Shown here one piece after another: positions 43,375 to 51,804 of a stretch of 64,000 nt of DNA. The notes beneath the pieces are model-generated. The model did no database searches. It worked only from the letters and a program-made list of their open reading frames with translations, and was not told where the DNA came from. Position numbers and translations under genes: made by a program. How positions within the stretch are numbered: the stretch's first letter is position 1; every line of letters starts with the position of its first letter. Origin of the DNA: Trinickia violacea (lineage in GTDB: Bacteria; Pseudomonadota; Gammaproteobacteria; Burkholderiales; Burkholderiaceae). The DNA lies in assembly GCF_005280735.1 (NCBI RefSeq), contig NZ_CP040078.1:2108001-2172000 (forward strand), given 5' to 3'.

Positions 43375-44060
43375 TCCGTAATCCGTGGTCTTACTCGCCG
43401 CAAGGCGCGCCGGGCTTCATCGGCGACTACAACAGCACCGGCACGAGGATCACGACCAAGATCACCATGTCGAAATACGGCGTGTCCTCGCCGGCGAGCT
43501 CGCCGTATGTGGTGGCGGTCGGCGGCACGACGCTGTCGACGACGAACACGACCACCTGGGCGGGCGAAACGGTCTGGAACGAGGGCGCCGCTTACGCCGA
43601 CCTCGACCAGAACGGCAACCCTGTCGACAACGCGGCGCGCATCTGGGCGACAGGCGGCGGCATCAGCGCGTATGAAAAAGCGCCAGCCTGGCAAACGGCT
43701 GCGCTGGGCTCGAGGGTCACCAAGCGGGCCTTGCCGGACGTGGCGTTCGATGCGGCATCAACGACCGGCGCCTTGATCGTCATCGATGGCCAGGCGAACC
43801 AGCAGGTGGGCGGCACCAGCCTCGCGTCGCCGATCTTCGTCGGCGGCTTCGCGCGTGTCGAATCGGCGCACAACAACAGCATCGGCCTGCCGACGTCGGG
43901 TTTCTATCAAACGTTAAAGGGTAATACGACGCTCGTGCACGACGGGACTTCCGGCAGCAACAACGGCTATGGCACCTATGGCTATAAGCCCGCTGTTGGC
44001 TGGGACTACGACACGGGCTTCGGCAGCCTGCAGTTCTCGAAGCTCAGCGGCACGTACTAA
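43375..44060 (+). pseudogene. 3' fragment of a sedolisin (S53) serine protease
   Basis: About 228 residues read as the C-terminal half of a secreted sedolisin/kumamolisin protease: SSPYVVAVGGTTL, the catalytic-Ser region GGTSLASPIFVGGFAR, and a C-terminal calcium-binding end GWDYDTGFGSLQFSK. The signal peptide, propeptide and the part carrying the catalytic Glu and Asp are absent; upstream DNA (to 43332) is in frame but unrelated. No ribosome site or credible start is present. This is a deletion remnant next to the phenazine operon. Confidence 0.8.
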
Positions 44061-44070
44061 TCTGCCTTGG

Positions 44071-44138
44071 GCGTGGTTCACTGTATTGCGCATGCGGTTT
44101 CGTGCGTAGTCTGAAAGTGAACCACGCCATTTTTATTT
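44071..44138 (+). terminator. Hairpin terminator after the protease fragment
   Basis: A perfect 13-bp stem, GGCGTGGTTCACT (44071-44083) with AGTGAACCACGCC (44117-44129), is followed directly by ATTTTTATTT. The 33-nt loop contains CGCATGCG and could fold further. It is a strong intrinsic terminator that also insulates the phenazine promoter region. Confidence 0.75.
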
Positions 44139-44300
44139 GAATCGACAATAGGCAGAAAGATTCGTATATAAAAATGGCTTGATTCGTTTTATATCACTTG
44201 TGTTACTCCTATGTGTCTTTTCGGCGCCGAAGCTCGGCGCAATATGAGATCCCACTCGAATAAAAATTCGAAATAAATTCGGCCTATCCATTCTGTTAGG

Positions 44301-44327
44301 TTGAATTAGTTAATATAAAAATATAAT
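44301..44327 (+). promoter_or_regulatory. Candidate promoter of the phenazine operon
   Basis: TTGAAT (44301) and a perfect TATAAT (44322-44327) lie in very AT-rich DNA with a 15-bp spacer. It is the best sigma70-like match before the operon and would give a leader of roughly 240 nt. No clear lux-type box was found. Just upstream, TCGAAT-AAAA-ATTCGA (near 44258-44273) is a perfect inverted repeat that might be a regulator site. Confidence 0.35.
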
Positions 44328-44409
44328 TTCTCACCGTTTGATTTGCTTTGAGTTATGCGCAACCGATACGCGGAGTGGCCCATTGGCTCGCCGTGGCATC
44401 GGCTCGCCC

Positions 44410-44510
44410 ATCGCCGATTTCTTTTGAAATTAGTGATCGGCGATTGTGTGCTTCAAAACACAAGCATCTTATTCGCATAGATTTCTCTGATTATTGCCAA
44501 TTCCATTGGC
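44410..44510 (+). promoter_or_regulatory. Structured 5' leader with two hairpins
   Basis: ATCGCCGAT (44410-44418) pairs perfectly with ATCGGCGAT (44436-44444) over a 17-nt loop. GCCAAT-TCC-ATTGGC (44496-44510) forms a second hairpin. Both lie in the untranslated leader of the phenazine operon, before a TTGGAG ribosome site at 44562. They may control transcript elongation, stability or translation. A 64-codon frame with TTG start (44348-44542) crosses the hairpins but has no support as a gene. Confidence 0.4.
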
Positions 44511-44572
44511 TATGCCCCTTGTTGCTCGTTATTTTTCGGTAACGAAGATTTCAATTGCATTTTGGAGATACC

Positions 44573-45856
44573 GTGAACACGATACAGACATCTCAGTGCA
44601 CGACTAATGACACGACGAATGAGCGTGCATTGTATGAAGGGAATTCAGCTGGGCATGACGCCATCGCGCTGGATGAATCCGTAGCCGAACATGAGCAATT
44701 GATCGCGAAGGCGGCGGAAGTCGCTGCCGTGCTCGCGGAAGAATCGTGCGCCGCGGACACGGAGCGCCGCCTGACCGAGCGGGCCGTCGCCGCCATGACC
44801 GAAGCCGGGCTGATGCGGCTCTTCACGCCGCGCCGGCTCGGAGGATACGAAGCCCGCCCCGCCACGCTGTTCGATGTCTGCTACGAGCTGGGGCGCGGCT
44901 GCTGCTCGGCGTCGTGGGTCACGAGCGTGCTCAATATGGGCAACTTCATGATCGCCCACTTCCCCGAGAGCACGCAGGACGAAGTGTGGAACGGCAACCG
45001 CGACACGCGCACCGCGCTCGTCATTGCGCCCTCACGCGCCCAGGTCGAACGCGTTGACGGCGGTGTCGTGGTGACAGGGGAGTGGGCCTACGCATCGGGC
45101 AGCCTGCATGCCGAATGGATCGGCGCGCTGATCCCGAGAGGCGTCGAAGCCGATGACGAGACGATCAACCTCGTCCTCATGCCGGCGAAGGCGCTTGAAA
45201 TCCGCGACACCTGGCATATCACAGGCATGCGCGGCACCGGCAGCAACACCGTCGTGGCGAACCAGCTGTTCATCCCGCGTCATCGCGTGACGCCTTACGC
45301 GCCGATCGTTCAGGGCAAGTCGCGCCTGCCGTCTGAGCGGCACCGTCTCTACAGCGGCGCGTTCTCGGGCTTGCTCTCGCTCGGTCTGCTCGGGCCGCAG
45401 CTCGGCGCGATCGAAACCGCGCTGCAACTCGTGCGCGATCAAGCCCATGAGCGTCGCGTCGCTTCGTCCACGTTCAAGAGCCAGGCCGTGTCGCCCGCGT
45501 TTCAGACCGATCTCGCGGAAGCGTCGATGATGATCGACGGCGCCCGGCTGCATGCGCGCCGGATCGTCGAGACCGTCGAACACCACGCGCTGGCCGGCGT
45601 CCTGCCCGATGAAGTGACGCGTTCGCGCTTTCGCATGGAATCGACGCGCGTCACGCGCCTGTGCCGCGAGGCCATCGATCGTCTCATGACGGCCTACGGC
45701 AGCGCCGCCTTCATGGAATCCAACCCGCTGCAACGGATCTGGCGCGATCTGAATGTCGCGAGCCGCCACGCGGGCTTCGGGATGGGCATCCCCCAGCTCG
45801 TCTACGGCCGCGCGCTCGTCGGCCTCGATCCGCGCGAAATCAGCTACCTCGTGTAA
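44573..45856 (+). CDS. Acyl-CoA-dehydrogenase-fold flavin-dependent hydroxylase, first gene of phz operon
   Basis: A 427-residue protein of the acyl-CoA dehydrogenase/two-component flavin monooxygenase (group D) family: MRLFTPRRLGGYEARPATLF, CSASWVTSVLNMGNF, VVVTGEWAYASGSLHAEW and WHITGMRGTGSNTVVANQLF. Similar proteins use reduced flavin to hydroxylate aromatic rings (HsaA and HpaB types). As the first gene of a phenazine operon, ring hydroxylation of a phenazine carboxylate is the likely task. TTGGAG precedes the GTG at 44573. No matching flavin reductase gene is adjacent, unless the MDR protein at 51801 serves. Confidence 0.8.
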   Translation: MNTIQTSQCTTNDTTNERALYEGNSAGHDAIALDESVAEHEQLIAKAAEVAAVLAEESCAADTERRLTERAVAAMTEAGLMRLFTPRRLGGYEARPATLFDVCYELGRGCCSASWVTSVLNMGNFMIAHFPESTQDEVWNGNRDTRTALVIAPSRAQVERVDGGVVVTGEWAYASGSLHAEWIGALIPRGVEADDETINLVLMPAKALEIRDTWHITGMRGTGSNTVVANQLFIPRHRVTPYAPIVQGKSRLPSERHRLYSGAFSGLLSLGLLGPQLGAIETALQLVRDQAHERRVASSTFKSQAVSPAFQTDLAEASMMIDGARLHARRIVETVEHHALAGVLPDEVTRSRFRMESTRVTRLCREAIDRLMTAYGSAAFMESNPLQRIWRDLNVASRHAGFGMGIPQLVYGRALVGLDPREISYLV

Positions 45857-45906
45857 TCCCGAACGGCCTCCCGCATGGGAAGCCATCCTTGACTTCAGGA
45901 GCTTGC

Positions 45907-46428
45907 ATGTCAGACGTCGAACCTCTCGTCAGCCAATCGGAAAATCACGCCGCCAACGCGCATATCGTCGATGCGAATGTGGCCATCCGGCAGCACAACC
46001 GCAAGATCGTCGAGCAGTACATGCACACGCGTGGCGAAGGGCGGCTCAAGCGCCACATGCTGTTCGCGGAAGACGGTGTCGGCGGTCTCTGGACCACCGA
46101 CAGCGGTCGGCCGATCGCCATTCGCGGCCGCGAGCGGCTCGCGCAGCATGCCGTGTGGTCGCTGCAATGCTTTCCGGACTGGGTCTGGACCGATATCCAG
46201 ATCTTCGAGACCCAAGACCCGAACTGGTTCTGGGTGGAGTGCCGCGGCGAAGGCGCGATCATTTTCGCCGGCTATCCGCAGGGCCATTACCGCAATCACT
46301 TCCTTCACTCCTTCCGGTTCGAAAACGGCTTGATCAAGGAGCAGCGCGAATTCATGAACCCGTGCGAGCAATTCCGTTCGCTGGGCATCGAGGTTCCCGC
46401 CGTTCGCCGGGACGGTCTGCCGAGTTAA
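45907..46428 (+). CDS. phzB: Phenazine biosynthesis protein PhzA/B
   Basis: A 173-residue NTF2-like (ketosteroid-isomerase-fold) enzyme that condenses two molecules of the PhzF product into the tricyclic phenazine skeleton. Family stretches are clear: RQHNRKIVEQYMHTRGEGRL, LFAEDGVGGLWTTDSG, WFWVECRGEGAI and YRNHFLHSFRFENG. Pseudomonads carry two copies (phzA and phzB); here there is only one, as is usual outside Pseudomonas. CAGGAGCTTGC precedes the ATG. The N-terminal 20 residues are longer than usual and probably disordered. Confidence 0.95.
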   Translation: MSDVEPLVSQSENHAANAHIVDANVAIRQHNRKIVEQYMHTRGEGRLKRHMLFAEDGVGGLWTTDSGRPIAIRGRERLAQHAVWSLQCFPDWVWTDIQIFETQDPNWFWVECRGEGAIIFAGYPQGHYRNHFLHSFRFENGLIKEQREFMNPCEQFRSLGIEVPAVRRDGLPS

Positions 46429-46452
46429 ACGCATGCCCTGTGGAGAATCCGA

Positions 46453-47076
46453 ATGGCTGGCATTCCTGCGATTCAACCGTATGCGCTGCCCGATTCGAGC
46501 AGCCTGCCCGAGAACACCGTGTCATGGCGCGTCGACCCGTCACGCGCATTGCTGCTCATTCATGACATGCAGAACTATTTCCTTTCGCCTTTGCCGCCGG
46601 CGCTGCGCGAGACGTTGACGGCCAACATCGCGTCGCTGCGCGCACGGTGCCGGCAAGCCGGCATTCCGGTCGCGTATACGGCCCATCCCGGGCGCATGAC
46701 CGAGAAGGAGCGCGGGTTGTTGGGCGATTTCTGGGGGCCGGGCATGGAAACGAAGCCGGCCGATCGGGACGTCCCGGCGGTGATCGCTCCGTCTCCGGGT
46801 GACTGGACGCTCACCAAGTGGCGCTACAGCGCATTTTTCCGTACCGGGCTGCGCGAGCGCATGGAGGAGAGCGGCCGCGATCAACTGATGCTGTGTGGCG
46901 TCTATGCGCACATCGGCGTGATGATGTCGGCCGTCGATGCGTTCACACACGACATTCAACCGTTCTTCGTGGCCGATGGTGTAGCGGACTTTTCCGCGAG
47001 CCATCATCACCAGGCGCTTGAATACGTGGCCAAGCGCTGCGGCAAGGTGGTGAGCACCGAGGAGGTACTGGCATGA
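46453..47076 (+). CDS. phzD: Isochorismatase PhzD
   Basis: A 207-residue cysteine hydrolase-fold isochorismatase that converts 2-amino-2-deoxyisochorismate to trans-2,3-dihydro-3-hydroxyanthranilate. The catalytic Asp is in LLIHDMQNYFL, the Lys in LTKWRYSAF, and the family loop is LCGVYAHIGVMMSAVDAF. PhzD lacks the Cys of true amidases at this loop, as here. TGGAGAATCCGA precedes the ATG, and the stop overlaps phzE by four bases. Confidence 0.96.
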   Translation: MAGIPAIQPYALPDSSSLPENTVSWRVDPSRALLLIHDMQNYFLSPLPPALRETLTANIASLRARCRQAGIPVAYTAHPGRMTEKERGLLGDFWGPGMETKPADRDVPAVIAPSPGDWTLTKWRYSAFFRTGLRERMEESGRDQLMLCGVYAHIGVMMSAVDAFTHDIQPFFVADGVADFSASHHHQALEYVAKRCGKVVSTEEVLA

Positions 47077-49001
47077 AGGCAGCCTCCAGTCACTCCAGCC
47101 ACGACCTTTTCGATCGCATCCTGAGCGGCCAGGCGCCGAGCTTTGCGCTGATCGCGCGTTCCGCCGGCAGCGTTGGGGAGCGCGCGACTATCGACGTCAT
47201 CGCCGGCGCGGTTTCCTATCCGCCTTCCCTTAGCGAACTTCCATTGGCCGAGCCGGCGATGGCGGGCGCGGATCGTCAGGAGCTGCTCGTGCTCGTGCCT
47301 TACCGGCAATTGCGTGAGCGCGGATTCGAAACGCACGACGACGGCGCGCCGCTCATCGCCATCACCTGCGACGAGCACGAAACGGTACCCGTGCCGCTTG
47401 CCTTGGCGGCCATTCCCGATACCGGAACCGCACTTGGCAATCGTCACTTCGATATCGACGACGACGCCTACGCCAAGATCGTCGAGCGCGTGATCACCGA
47501 CGAGATCGGCACCGGCGCGGGCTCGAACTTCGTCATCAAGCGCACGCTCGAGGGCGAGCTCGACGATTATTCGCCCGCCAAGGCGCTGGCGGTCTTCAAG
47601 CGCCTATTGCGCCGGGAAGTCGGCGCGTATTGGATCTTCGTCATCCATACCGGGGAGCGCACGTTTGTCGGCGCCACGCCGGAGCGTCACCTGACGCTGC
47701 AAGAAGGCCAGGCGACGATGAACCCGATCAGCGGGACTTACCGGTACCCGACGAGCGGGCCGACAATCGACGGAATCAACGCCTTTCTCGGTGATCGTAA
47801 GGAGTCCGATGAGCTTTACATGGTGCTCGACGAAGAGCTCAAGATGATGGCGCGCATCTGTCCGGCAGGCGGGCAGGTCACGGGCCCTCACTTGCGCGAA
47901 ATGACGCGGCTCGCGCACACCGAATATTTCATCGTCGGGCACACCGAGGCCGACGTCCGCGATTTGCTGCGCGAAACGATGTTCGCGCCGACGGTCGCCG
48001 GCAGTCCGATCGAGAGCGCGACACGCGTGATCGCGCGGCACGAGCGGGGCGGGCGCGGCTACTACAGCGGCGTCGCCGCCTTGATCGGCCGCGATGCGCA
48101 CGGCGAGCGCACGCTCGACTCCGCGATTCTGATCCGCACCGCCGAGATCGACCGCGCCGGTCACGTCCGCATCGGCGTCGGGTCGACGCTGGTCCGGCAT
48201 TCCGAGGCAGCATCGGAAGTCATGGAGACGCATGCCAAGGTGGCCGCGCTGTCGAGCGCCTTCGATCCGCCGGAAGCCGGCGCGCTGCTCGGGCAACACC
48301 CGTCGGTGCAGGCAGCGCTGCGCGAGCGCAACGAAGGCATCGCCGACTTCTGGCTTCGGCCGCACGGCGCACGGCAAAGCGAGATCGCCGATTTGAACGG
48401 CCGCCGCGCGCTCATCATCGACGCCGAAGACCACTTCACCGCGATGATCGCCCGGCAGCTCGCCTCGCTCGGCCTCGTCACCGAATTGCGCGGCGTCCAT
48501 GACGAGGTGGACCTTGCGCGTTACGACGTCGTCGTCATGGGGCCGGGCCCAGGCGATCCGAGCGACCCCGGCGATCCGCGCATCGTTCGCCTCCACGCGT
48601 GGCTGCGGCGTCTCGTCGACGAGGGCAAGCCGTTCCTGGCGGTCTGCCTGAGTCATCAAGTGCTGAACGCCATTTTCGGCATTCCGCTCGTGCGGCGCGA
48701 GGTTCCGAACCAAGGCATCCAGGTCGAGATCGATCTGTTCGGCCGGCGCGAGCGCGTCGGTTTCTACAACACCTTTGTCGCGCGAACCGCGCGGGACGAG
48801 CTGGAGATCGACGGCGTCGGCGCGCTGGCGATCAGCCGCGATCCGCGCACCGGCGAAGTTCATGCCTTGCGCGGCCCTTGGTTCAGTTCGATGCAATTCC
48901 ACGCCGAGTCGGTTCTGACGGTCGACGGACCGCGCATTCTCGGCGAAGCCATCACGCACGCCATGCGCCGCGAAAAGCGCATGGCTGCGCTCACGGCCTA
49001 A
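47073..49001 (+). CDS. phzE: 2-Amino-2-desoxyisochorismate synthase PhzE
   Basis: A 642-residue fusion of an anthranilate-synthase-like chorismate-binding domain (residues about 1-400, with NPISGTYRYP and LKMMARICPAGGQVTGPHL) and a class I glutamine amidotransferase domain (about 430-640). The amidotransferase Cys is in FLAVCLSHQVLN, and the His is in MQFHAESVLT. It makes ADIC from chorismate and glutamine, the committed step. Start and phzD stop overlap (ATGA). Confidence 0.96.
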   Translation: MKAASSHSSHDLFDRILSGQAPSFALIARSAGSVGERATIDVIAGAVSYPPSLSELPLAEPAMAGADRQELLVLVPYRQLRERGFETHDDGAPLIAITCDEHETVPVPLALAAIPDTGTALGNRHFDIDDDAYAKIVERVITDEIGTGAGSNFVIKRTLEGELDDYSPAKALAVFKRLLRREVGAYWIFVIHTGERTFVGATPERHLTLQEGQATMNPISGTYRYPTSGPTIDGINAFLGDRKESDELYMVLDEELKMMARICPAGGQVTGPHLREMTRLAHTEYFIVGHTEADVRDLLRETMFAPTVAGSPIESATRVIARHERGGRGYYSGVAALIGRDAHGERTLDSAILIRTAEIDRAGHVRIGVGSTLVRHSEAASEVMETHAKVAALSSAFDPPEAGALLGQHPSVQAALRERNEGIADFWLRPHGARQSEIADLNGRRALIIDAEDHFTAMIARQLASLGLVTELRGVHDEVDLARYDVVVMGPGPGDPSDPGDPRIVRLHAWLRRLVDEGKPFLAVCLSHQVLNAIFGIPLVRREVPNQGIQVEIDLFGRRERVGFYNTFVARTARDELEIDGVGALAISRDPRTGEVHALRGPWFSSMQFHAESVLTVDGPRILGEAITHAMRREKRMAALTA

Positions 49002-49041
49002 CCCTCTACACGCCCGACAGACTCTATAGGACACGCGTTAC

Positions 49042-50250
49042 ATGATCGTCGACATCGCTTGGTGGGACCTCGACGGTTCCAAAGAGACCATCGAATCGCT
49101 GAAAGCCCGGGTGGACGACAGCACCCTCGCGCGCTGGTCGAACGTGCCGGGCCTGCGCGAGAAGCACTGGATAGCGGATACGGACAGGAATCGCTGGGGC
49201 GCCATCATGCTCTGGGACGGCGAGCGTCCAGCCGCGCACCTGATGCCGCCGAACGATGCGCAGACGCTGATCGGCCTGCCGGTCGCCGAGCGGCTGCGCT
49301 TTTCGGTGGCGGCCAGCGCCGCGAGCGGCGAGATCGCCGCGCTGATGCGCACTCTCGAGCCCGCGCCGCCGCACGCGAACGCGCACGCAGCGTCACCGGC
49401 CCATGCCTCGTACCCGATCGACTACATCGTCGTCGACGCCTTCACCCGCACGCCGCTCGAAGGCAACCCCGTTGCCGTCTTCTTCGTCGACGATCCGCTG
49501 CCTGCCGAGCGCATGCAGCGAATCGCCCGCGAAATGAATCTGTCGGAAGTCGTGTTCGTGATGCCGCCGAAGGAGGGCGGCGACGTGCACGTGCGCATCT
49601 TCACGCCGGTCAATGAGCTTCCATTCGCAGGCCATCCGCTGCTCGGCACGGCCGTGGCGCTCCGGCACGTCAAGGATCAGGATCGTTTCGTGTTCGAGAC
49701 GGGCATGGGTCTCGTGCCGTTCGATGTCCGCGCCGAAGCGCCCGGCGTCGTCTACGTCACGATGCAGCAGCCTATCCCGACCTGGACGCGCTTCGAGTAC
49801 GCCGAGCGCCTCCTCGAAGCGCTCGGCCTGGACTCGTCCGCGCTGCCCGTGGAGGCTTATCGGAACGGCCCGCGTCACGTGTTCGTCACCTGTCCCGACG
49901 TCTCCGCGCTTTCCGACGTGCGTCCCGATCATCGCGCGCTCGCAGAGTTCGAGGACATGTCGGCGATGTGCCTGGCCCCTGCCGAGGACCACTGGCGTTG
50001 CCGGATGTTCTCGCCGGCCTACAGCGTCACCGAGGATGCGGCGACGGGCTCCGCCGCGGGCCCCATCGCCATTCACCTTGCCCGCTACGGACTGATTCCC
50101 TGGGGCGAACCGCTGCACATCCTTCAAGGCGTCGAGATCAAACGTCCTTCGCATATGTACGCGCTGGTGGACGGCTCCGAGCGCGGCATCGAGTCGGTCA
50201 AGGTCAGCGGCCATGGCGTCGTGGTCGCCCGCGGCCGTCTGGGCGTCTAA
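49042..50250 (+). CDS. phzF: PhzF isomerase with a fused N-terminal domain
   Basis: A 402-residue protein. Residues 126-402 are a complete PhzF: VVDAFTRTPLEGNPVAVFF, the catalytic Glu169 in MNLSEVVFV, FTPVNELPFAGHPLLGTA and TEDAATGSAAGPIA. PhzF isomerises dihydro-hydroxyanthranilate to the ketone that dimerises. Residues 1-95, starting MIVDIAWWDLDG and containing NRWGAIMLWDG, form an extra small domain, joined by a His/Ala/Pro-rich linker (about 106-124). The extra domain resembles small ferredoxin-like YdhR/monooxygenase-type folds by pattern only. Standalone PhzF is about 278 residues, so this is a genuine fusion in one frame. Confidence 0.93.
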   Translation: MIVDIAWWDLDGSKETIESLKARVDDSTLARWSNVPGLREKHWIADTDRNRWGAIMLWDGERPAAHLMPPNDAQTLIGLPVAERLRFSVAASAASGEIAALMRTLEPAPPHANAHAASPAHASYPIDYIVVDAFTRTPLEGNPVAVFFVDDPLPAERMQRIAREMNLSEVVFVMPPKEGGDVHVRIFTPVNELPFAGHPLLGTAVALRHVKDQDRFVFETGMGLVPFDVRAEAPGVVYVTMQQPIPTWTRFEYAERLLEALGLDSSALPVEAYRNGPRHVFVTCPDVSALSDVRPDHRALAEFEDMSAMCLAPAEDHWRCRMFSPAYSVTEDAATGSAAGPIAIHLARYGLIPWGEPLHILQGVEIKRPSHMYALVDGSERGIESVKVSGHGVVVARGRLGV

Positions 50251-50296
50251 CCGTTCGCGCGATTTGCGCGTTTCGATTCCTCACGAAAACACTGAC

Positions 50297-50935
50297 ATGA
50301 ACACCAGCCGATTCGAAAGCCTCACGGGACGCGTCGACGTCCTGTTCCCCGAATATGACGATCCTCCGTCCGAGCCGATCACGCTGCTGCGACGCTGGCT
50401 CGCCGCAGCCGATGCCGCCCGCGTTCGCGAACCCAAGGCGCTCGCGCTGGCAACCGCGACGGCCGACGGACGCTCGTCCACGCGCATCATCGCGTTCTCC
50501 TCAATCGACGACCGCGGCCTGATCTTCTGCACGCATTCGACGAGCCGCAAAGGCCGCGAACTCTCGGCGACGGGCTGGGCCTCGGGCGTGCTCTATTGGC
50601 GCGAAACGGGTCAGCAAATCATGATTTCCGGCCCGGCGATTCCGCTCGAGCCAAGCGAGAACGACGCGCTCTGGTTCGGACGATCCGTCCCAATGCATGC
50701 GATGTCGAGCGTCTCGCACCAGAGCGACGTGCTCGTCGACCGGGAGGCGCTGCTCGCAAAAGCCGATGAGCTGCTCGCGCTCGGTGTCGCGTTGCCGCGG
50801 CCGCCGCGCTTCGTCGCCTATCGGCTGGAGCCTCACGAGATGGAATTCTGGGCCGCCAGCTCCGACCGGCTTCATCGGCGCCTCAAGTACGAACGCCAGG
50901 GCAACGCCTGGAAAGCCACCCACCTCCAACCTTGA
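50297..50935 (+). CDS. phzG: FMN-dependent oxidase PhzG
   Basis: A 212-residue pyridoxamine-phosphate-oxidase-fold flavoenzyme that catalyses aromatising oxidations of the phenazine intermediate. PNPOx marks are SEPITLLRRWLAAADA, KALALATATADGRSSTRII, HSTSRKGRELSATGWASG and a C-terminal RLKYERQGNAWKATHLQP. The ATG at 50297 gives family length; an upstream in-frame start overlaps phzF and was rejected. Confidence 0.95.
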   Translation: MNTSRFESLTGRVDVLFPEYDDPPSEPITLLRRWLAAADAARVREPKALALATATADGRSSTRIIAFSSIDDRGLIFCTHSTSRKGRELSATGWASGVLYWRETGQQIMISGPAIPLEPSENDALWFGRSVPMHAMSSVSHQSDVLVDREALLAKADELLALGVALPRPPRFVAYRLEPHEMEFWAASSDRLHRRLKYERQGNAWKATHLQP

Positions 50936-50961
50936 TTCTTTTGCGGATGAGGAACCCTCCT

Positions 50962-51804
50962 GTGTCTACTCTCGATATTCCGGTTGGCGTCGGCCAAACC
51001 GCACTGTTCATTGCCTGGCAGCGCCATGCCGAAAGCCAGCGGCCCGATGCCCTGTTTCACGATCCGTTCGCCGCCGCGCTGATCGAGCACCTGGCCGGCA
51101 CACCGACGCATGACCACGTCAGCGAAGTCGCGCGGCGCGCGAACTTTCCGCAATATTTCGTCGTCCGCACGCGCTACTTCGATGACGCGATTCTCGAGAA
51201 TCTGAGCCGCGGGATACGGCAAGTGGTCACGCTGGCCGCCGGCGTGGACGGCCGCGTCGCGCGTCTGGTGTGTCCGTTCGGGACGCGCTGGTTCGAGCTC
51301 GATCTCGGCGACATCATTGCCTTCAAGCACGAGCTGATGAAGCAGTCCGGGTTGCCGTTGCAGTGCGATTGGCAACCGCTCGTCGCCGATCTGACCTTGG
51401 ACTGGACGGGCCCATTGCGCGCCGCCGGCTTCGATCCCGCCCAGCCCACGATCTGGCTCATCGAAGGGTTGCTGATGTACCTGCGCGACGCGGACTGCGA
51501 TGCGCTGATTCGTCAGGTCGCCGAGCTGTCGGCGCCGGGCAGCGCGCTCCTGCTCGAGCATCTCGCCCAGCGCATGATGGGCGACGAGGGCAAGGAGGCG
51601 CGTGCTCGCGTCGAATCACAGGGCGCCCGCTGGCTGTCGTCCCGCGACGATGTTCGCGACTGGCTCGGCCGATACGGCTGGACGGCGAGCGTGCATGCCT
51701 CGGACGACCCGTCGATCGCCTACGGCCGCAGCGTCGCGCGCATTCCGGCAGGCTGGTTCGCTTCATCGACGCGCGGCGCCGTGCCGGGCAGGATCGAATC
51801 ATGA
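50962..51804 (+). CDS. SAM-dependent methyltransferase, PPM1/LCMT (TIGR00027) type, phz tailoring
   Basis: A 280-residue methyltransferase of the leucine-carboxyl-methyltransferase-related family. The start SxLDIPVGVGQTALFIAWQRH, the SAM loop VVTLAAGVDGR, then RWFELDLGDIIAFKH and WLIEGLLMYL are diagnostic. This family methylates carboxyl groups, so it may form a methyl ester of a phenazine carboxylate. GAGGAACCC precedes the GTG at 50962; the ATG at 50947 and a TTG at 50932 are alternatives. Its stop overlaps the next start (ATGA), placing it firmly in the operon. Confidence 0.85.
   Translation: MSTLDIPVGVGQTALFIAWQRHAESQRPDALFHDPFAAALIEHLAGTPTHDHVSEVARRANFPQYFVVRTRYFDDAILENLSRGIRQVVTLAAGVDGRVARLVCPFGTRWFELDLGDIIAFKHELMKQSGLPLQCDWQPLVADLTLDWTGPLRAAGFDPAQPTIWLIEGLLMYLRDADCDALIRQVAELSAPGSALLLEHLAQRMMGDEGKEARARVESQGARWLSSRDDVRDWLGRYGWTASVHASDDPSIAYGRSVARIPAGWFASSTRGAVPGRIES

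Noticed and set aside
44348..44542. 64-codon frame in the phenazine leader, considered as a leader peptide
   Set aside because: TTG start without a ribosome site, and no run of regulatory codons; it merely spans the hairpins.
44134..44572. Search for a quorum-sensing lux box before the phenazine operon
   Set aside because: No CTG-N10-CAG type palindrome of adequate quality was found by eye.
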